A DNA stretch of 64,000 bases from Phlebopus portentosus. Lineage: Eukaryota; Basidiomycota; Agaricomycetes; Boletales; Boletinellaceae. Where the stretch lies: the NCBI GenBank assembly GCA_037892935.1, contig JAYXKI010000002.1, forward strand, positions 2,418,001 to 2,482,000, read 5' to 3'. The notes beneath the pieces are model-generated. The model made no database searches and was not told the DNA's origin. It saw only the letters and a list, made by a program, of their open reading frames with translations. Positions within the stretch are counted from its first letter, which is position 1. Each line of letters begins with the position of its first letter. A program made the position numbers and the translations under genes. Positions 60,242-64,000 of the stretch are shown here, piece after piece.

Positions 60242-60391
60242 AGATCGAAAATGAAGGCAAGCTTGTATCCTCCGCCATAGCACTAAGTCTATCGGGCCGA
60301 GCTTGTCTTCGATCTTCTTTATACTTCCCATTGCAAGAACTTCAGGCATGTAACCAAGTGCCATCAAGAAATGCGAGCGACTGAGCGGCTA

Positions 60392-61529
60392 CTAAACGAG
60401 GTCAACTCTGGCCGTCATGCCAACTATGCCGTCGTCGTCTTCCGCCCAGAGCGTTGCACTGTCCTTTTCCTCGCTAAACGCACCCCGAAGGTGTTGACGT
60501 CGACCAACGAGAACTGGATTAAAGGCACGATACACAAAACTGTTGATGTTCCCGCGGTAGCCCTCATGGAATAATGTCTCGCTGAGCATCAGCGCGGTCA
60601 ACGGGCCATGGACGAGGCGCTCTGGATGTATGGTCGACTTCAGTATTCCAGAAAGCTCAAAACATGCGCACCTGGATAGCCTTCGACTTCACGAGCGTAG
60701 GATGGGTCAAGGTGGATTAGGTGACCATTCCATGTCAGTGCCGAAAATCGGAATAATGAAGTAGGCGTCGGAGTCCACGAGAACGTGAACTGTGGCTTAG
60801 GCAGGCCAGGGACTGCGAGATTACGTTCTTTATGGCTACCGTTTCAAGAGAATGTTGTACTGCACCTTCTCGTATACCTCTATTGTTAGCGCGAAGCTCG
60901 CGAGGTAAATATACATGAATCCTTTCCTCAGATACGAGCGCCTCAGGACGACTGTCCTGGTGTATGTAGCTGATATTTTGGTGAACGAACACCATCGGCG
61001 TGCCTTTCTCGAATCCTTTCTTCTCGATCTTCCCAATCTTCACGCGCGCAGACGCGTTCTGGCCAATTCTAAGCGCTTCGCCACTCCCATGAGGTCCAGG
61101 GAAGCGAAAGGCACCGCCGGCCCACATGCGACGCGTGAACGGCGCTGGAGGACAAAAGTCCCTGTCTGTCTGATCTTCTCCAAGTTGATCTTCGCGTGAA
61201 CGCGGATGAAAGAAGACGAGAGTGTGTAAAGGTGCTAAAGGTTTGCCGGTTGAGAAGATAGAGTCATCGGTGTGATCTCGAGTGGGAAGCATGCTGTAGA
61301 GGTCCTTGACCTTGGAAGGCGAGAGGTCGTCATCGTATTGCCGTGTTGCAGTGAGAGTTTTGGATATCCAGTCGTCGAGTGCTTTTTCTTGCTCGGATGA
61401 GACGAGTGGTGTTGCGGAGGAGTATAGACGTCGTAGACGTGTGGCATTAGAATGAATGCGTGGGATAGCTCCCAGCTTGTAATGAAGCCGCCTCTGATTA
61501 CAGGCAGTCAGATTTGGTCGACGGAACAT
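60392..61529 (-). CDS. HTD2: Mitochondrial HTD2-type 3-hydroxyacyl-thioester dehydratase
   Basis: Catalyses dehydration of 3-hydroxyacyl-ACP in mitochondrial type II fatty acid synthesis, feeding lipoate. Start 61529 (MFRRPNLTACNQRRLHYKL) is Arg-rich and lacks acids, a mitochondrial presequence. The body has MWAGGAFRFPGPHGSGE and LRIGQNASARVKIGKIEKK, then GFEKGTPMVFVHQNISYIH and ALVSEERIHVYLPRE. After introns come LFRFSALTWNGHLIHLD and PSYAREVEGYP, the hot-dog catalytic region, then VHGPLTALMLSETLFHE, FVYRAFNPVLVGR and ATLWAEDDDGIVGMTARVDLV (stop 60392). Exon 1 holds most of the protein. Intact by eye. Confidence 0.88.
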
Positions 61530-61696
61530 GCTCCCTTTAAAGCGAGTAGTCAGTCAGATGTAGCAGATGGAGACCAAGTACGTTGGGAACAACTTCTGCA
61601 AGTCCAAATCGGATTCTTCCGCTATCAGCTTCACCTTGGTTTACACACCTTTCTACTATTCATGTAGATACACGCATATATACAATACTCTACGCA

Positions 61697-62778
61697 TCAC
61701 TTTCGACGCATCACAACGACGAAAGTATTATACGGATACTCAAACACACCCTGATCCTTGTCTATCCAGACTTTCCCATCCCCCTTCTCAAGGATATCAT
61801 GAATACCCTGCTTGATAGCTTCCTGCGCTTCCTTCGGTTGTACGGCGATGTAGCTCTTGGAGAGTACACGATTCTTGACGCTCACCTCTGTTGCGGGGAT
61901 CACACGCGAAAGAGTCGTCTCTTCGGCTGGTTGGAAGAACTTGGCGTACGAGGGCACGGTGAAGACTTTGCGCCAGAGACCTAGACGGAATTGGGGGCTG
62001 CCGAGTTCGTATTGCTCGTAGCTGTCCCGTAGTTGTGCGACCCACTGTGCTCGCTCACTATACGAATTCACTTCCGTCAAAGGCGCGGATAAGGTACGAC
62101 ATTATATATGGTGCACGCACCGGTCTTCCAAGTTCCAGATGAGAACGGCAACCCCGTCCGGTTTGAGGACCCGCGCGAACTCTGTCAGCGCAGCGTCGAA
62201 ATCTGGGCACCAGTGAAATGCCTTCATGAGCACGATCATACGATGTAGTCGTCAATGACCGATAACAAACAAACTAATAAGTATTAATACGCGCGTACCT
62301 GAGCGATGATGATTATATCCGCCCAACCACTCTCAACGCCAGTATTATCGAAAGTTCCCTCAGAGATACTCGTTCGTGGGTCCGATACGCTCTTAGAGAA
62401 TACACCCCGCATGCCGTCGCTAGGTTCGACGGCCTTTAGTTCGGCGATGCTATCTGACCATTCTGGGTGTGCGAGCAGAGCGCGGGTGAAGATCCCGGTC
62501 CCAGCACCGAGCCTGACGAGATTGTTAGAGATAAAGGATGGTTGGGAGTGGGTGATGATACGTACTCTACGACGTTCACTTTCGGCTTTGACTCGACTGC
62601 TTTGCGGATGAGGGAAAGTGCTTCGGGCTGGTATGAAGGGCGGGCTCTGCGTGCAACCTTAAATGTCCTCGTCCTCTGCATTATTAGCACGCTTCACTGA
62701 CCTGTCATAGAGCTCATTGGTACCCTTCCCAAAGCCAGCCTTTGCGACGTCGTGAACTTTTGCCGAGACGGAAGCCAT
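61697..62778 (-). CDS. TMT1/Crg1-like SAM-dependent methyltransferase
   Basis: Class I methyltransferase (methyltransf_11). Start MASVSAKVHDVAKAGFGKG (62778), then YDRARPSYQPEALSLI, the family entry. SAM motif I is VVELGAGTGIFTRALLAH, across an intron. AELKAVEPSDGMRGVFS carries the motif II acidic residue. ADIIIIAQ-AFHWCPDF and RVLKPDGVAVLIWNLEDR follow. The C-terminus has YSERAQWVAQLRDSYEQYEL and ends YNTFVVVMRRK (stop 61697). Yeast relatives methylate trans-aconitate or cantharidin-like molecules; the substrate here is unknown. A TATA-like CTTATAAG (62834-62841) is about 57 bp upstream. Divergent from the partial gene on the right edge. Confidence 0.88.
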
Positions 62779-62833
62779 GTTACCTATGTACAGTGATACA
62801 GTATTCGACTACTGAAGACGATAGCCGGCGCCT

Positions 62834-62841
62834 CTTATAAG
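62834..62841 (-). promoter_or_regulatory. TATA-like box of the TMT1-like gene
   Basis: CTTATAAG about 57 bp upstream of the ATG at 62778. Confidence 0.4.
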
Positions 62842-63713
62842 ACAGAGATATCAAGAATACTCGGCCGAAGTGGAAGCCAATGATAATGATAATGAAAGTG
62901 ACTCGGGTCGACCAAGAATAGCATAATGGTGGGATGAAGTTCTCGCCATTCGAGCAGCTGATGGCCTAATGAAGAGCAAATCTTACACGTCGATCACAGG
63001 ATGAAAAGTACTGTAGATTGAAGGTGAGATACATCGCAGACAGATCAGAGCGACCTCGAGCTTGCCCAATAACGAATCCGACTCGGATAACTACGGTATG
63101 CGTTATCCGGCAAGTTGAAGTCCAATCGCAAGTCTTAACTGTAATATGAAATATCCATTGTCTGCTCACACGATGTTCGGAGGAAGAAGCAGACCTGCGG
63201 AGTCGGAGGTTTAGTTGAGACGTGAACACGGAAATACTCAATAAAAAGGGTGTTCCTGCCAGCTCACCGCAGCTTATTATACGATCGTGGCAGTCATTGG
63301 CCGCCGATCGCGCGATGGCACAGGATTAGCAGTCCATGATGATGGTGACAGTCAGCAACGTCCACCACGTCCGTTCAGCTTTATAAGGCACGCTCGCTCC
63401 TCTCTGACCGACCACCATCTCCTCTCCAGTCCCGCAGACGCATAGACTCGTTTCTGACTTTCCTTTCCGTAAGTCCTTGTTTCTTGTCCCGTATATGACG
63501 TCTATGTTACCTATCTCGGGGCAAGTCCGGGTTACGCTCAACTAATCCGGACAGGGTTGTATGCGTCCATTTCGTGAACAGCCCCTGCATCTCATACCCC
63601 TTCTGGCATCGTCTACTAGCTCTATATGATGCCACTCGAATATAAGATGCTAACTCATTCTGCTTTGCATATTCGTTCCTCGTCTTTGTTGGCGACCTGC
63701 CTTCGCGTACGCC
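62842..63713. promoter_or_regulatory. Divergent promoter region with plus-strand TATA box
   Basis: TTTATAAGG at 63380-63388 on the plus strand is followed by a C/T-rich block (63395-63470) and a CCGTAAGTCC donor-like site near 63468. This suggests a transcription start near 63410-63430 and a 5' UTR intron for the gene starting at 63714. Confidence 0.4.
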
Positions 63714-64000
63714 ATGTCTACAATTGCTTCCGTTGCTGGTCACGGCGACCTCATCATCGATGCTGCGCCGGACGACGAAACGAAACCGACGTCGATTTCG
63801 GATGTTGTACCTTCAGACGCCACAGTAGATAGTGGTTCTAACTCGGAAGAATCAAGCAGTTCAACGATGGTGCGTCCAACATGACACCGCGACAATTTAA
63901 TGCTCATGCTGAACTGGAATCATCCGTGGCGGCAGGCCGAACACTTCTATAGATACAAGGTCCAGGTACGTCGCACCTCGCTGACCGGTTTCCTTTCGCC
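63714..64000 (+). CDS. Unknown gene, first exons only (partial)
   Basis: ATG 63714 gives MSTIASVAGHGDLIIDAAPD and then a Ser/Thr/acidic stretch ending NSEESSSSTM before a GTGCGT donor (63869). A second short exon may be AEHFYRYKVQ (about 63936-63965), ending at GTACGT. The gene continues beyond the window. No domain visible; the N-terminus is disordered and hydrophilic. Confidence 0.5.

Noticed and set aside
60371..60574. 67-codon plus-strand frame that could be a separate gene
   Set aside because: It is opposite the final HTD2 exon (VHGPLTALML, ATLWAEDDDG), which is clearly the coding strand.

Overview
The window is nuclear DNA from a filamentous basidiomycete, most likely a mushroom-forming Agaricomycete. 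Genes are compact and split by many short GT-AG introns (about 45-70 nt). Intergenic gaps are small and both strands are used. The gene set includes fungal markers (CreC, Yor1-type ABCC pump, Cdc10 septin, Sec66) and families I associate with Agaricomycetes (a DUF6533 membrane protein, a small HLD/DFE kinase-like protein, a UMTA-type methyltransferase). No rRNA, tRNA or CRISPR was recognised.

Left edge (1-5.6 kb) is repeat-derived. A minus-strand Ty3/gypsy chromovirus-like retrotransposon occupies 1-3190: 5' LTR 2730-3190, gag with a CCHC knuckle, and the start of pol with an aspartic protease; the rest lies outside the window. Its leader shows Tf1/sushi-style self-priming complementarity. 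Next to it is a 1.06 kb non-autonomous DNA element (3240-4303) with split terminal inverted repeats and TA duplications, followed by decayed sequence.

The housekeeping block (5.6-30 kb) runs: mitochondrial tRNA 2-thiouridylase (-), CreC WD40 protein (-), BCKDH E1-beta (+), a hypothetical membrane protein (-), Sec66 translocon subunit (+), USP7/Ubp15 deubiquitinase (-), a possible 84-aa gene (-), SPX-RING protein (-), an unrecognised ORF broken by one in-frame stop (-), Scd6/LSM14 (-) with a decayed partial duplicate of itself just upstream, and an Aha1-like Hsp90 co-chaperone with an apparent C-terminal membrane anchor (-).

The middle (30-49.8 kb) holds an ABCC transporter (+), Cdc10-type septin (+), UMTA-type methyltransferase (-), a ~1,600-residue disordered protein with a long charged ER/K helix (-), and a PRCC-domain protein (+). 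The right part (50-64 kb) holds exosome subunit Mtr3 (-), NSRP1-like splicing factor (+), TAF13 with a Gln/Tyr-rich N-terminal tail (-), a frameshifted kinase-like gene (+), a DUF6533 7-TM protein (+), a small two-TM protein (+), HTD2-type mitochondrial dehydratase (-), a TMT1/Crg1-like methyltransferase (-), and the first exons of a gene leaving the window (+).

Functionally this is an ordinary euchromatic block. Three products act in mitochondria (MTU1, BCKDHB, HTD2), four in RNA metabolism (Scd6, Mtr3, NSRP1, PRCC), and two in ubiquitin signalling (USP7-like, SPX-RING). There is no sign of an operon-like cluster. The most unusual signals are the retrotransposon self-primer and slippery site, the split-TIR element, the Scd6 duplication, the interrupted ORF beside it, the tail-anchored Aha1, and the low-complexity additions to TAF13 and the disordered protein. 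All spliced models were joined by eye from the sequence and have no transcript support.
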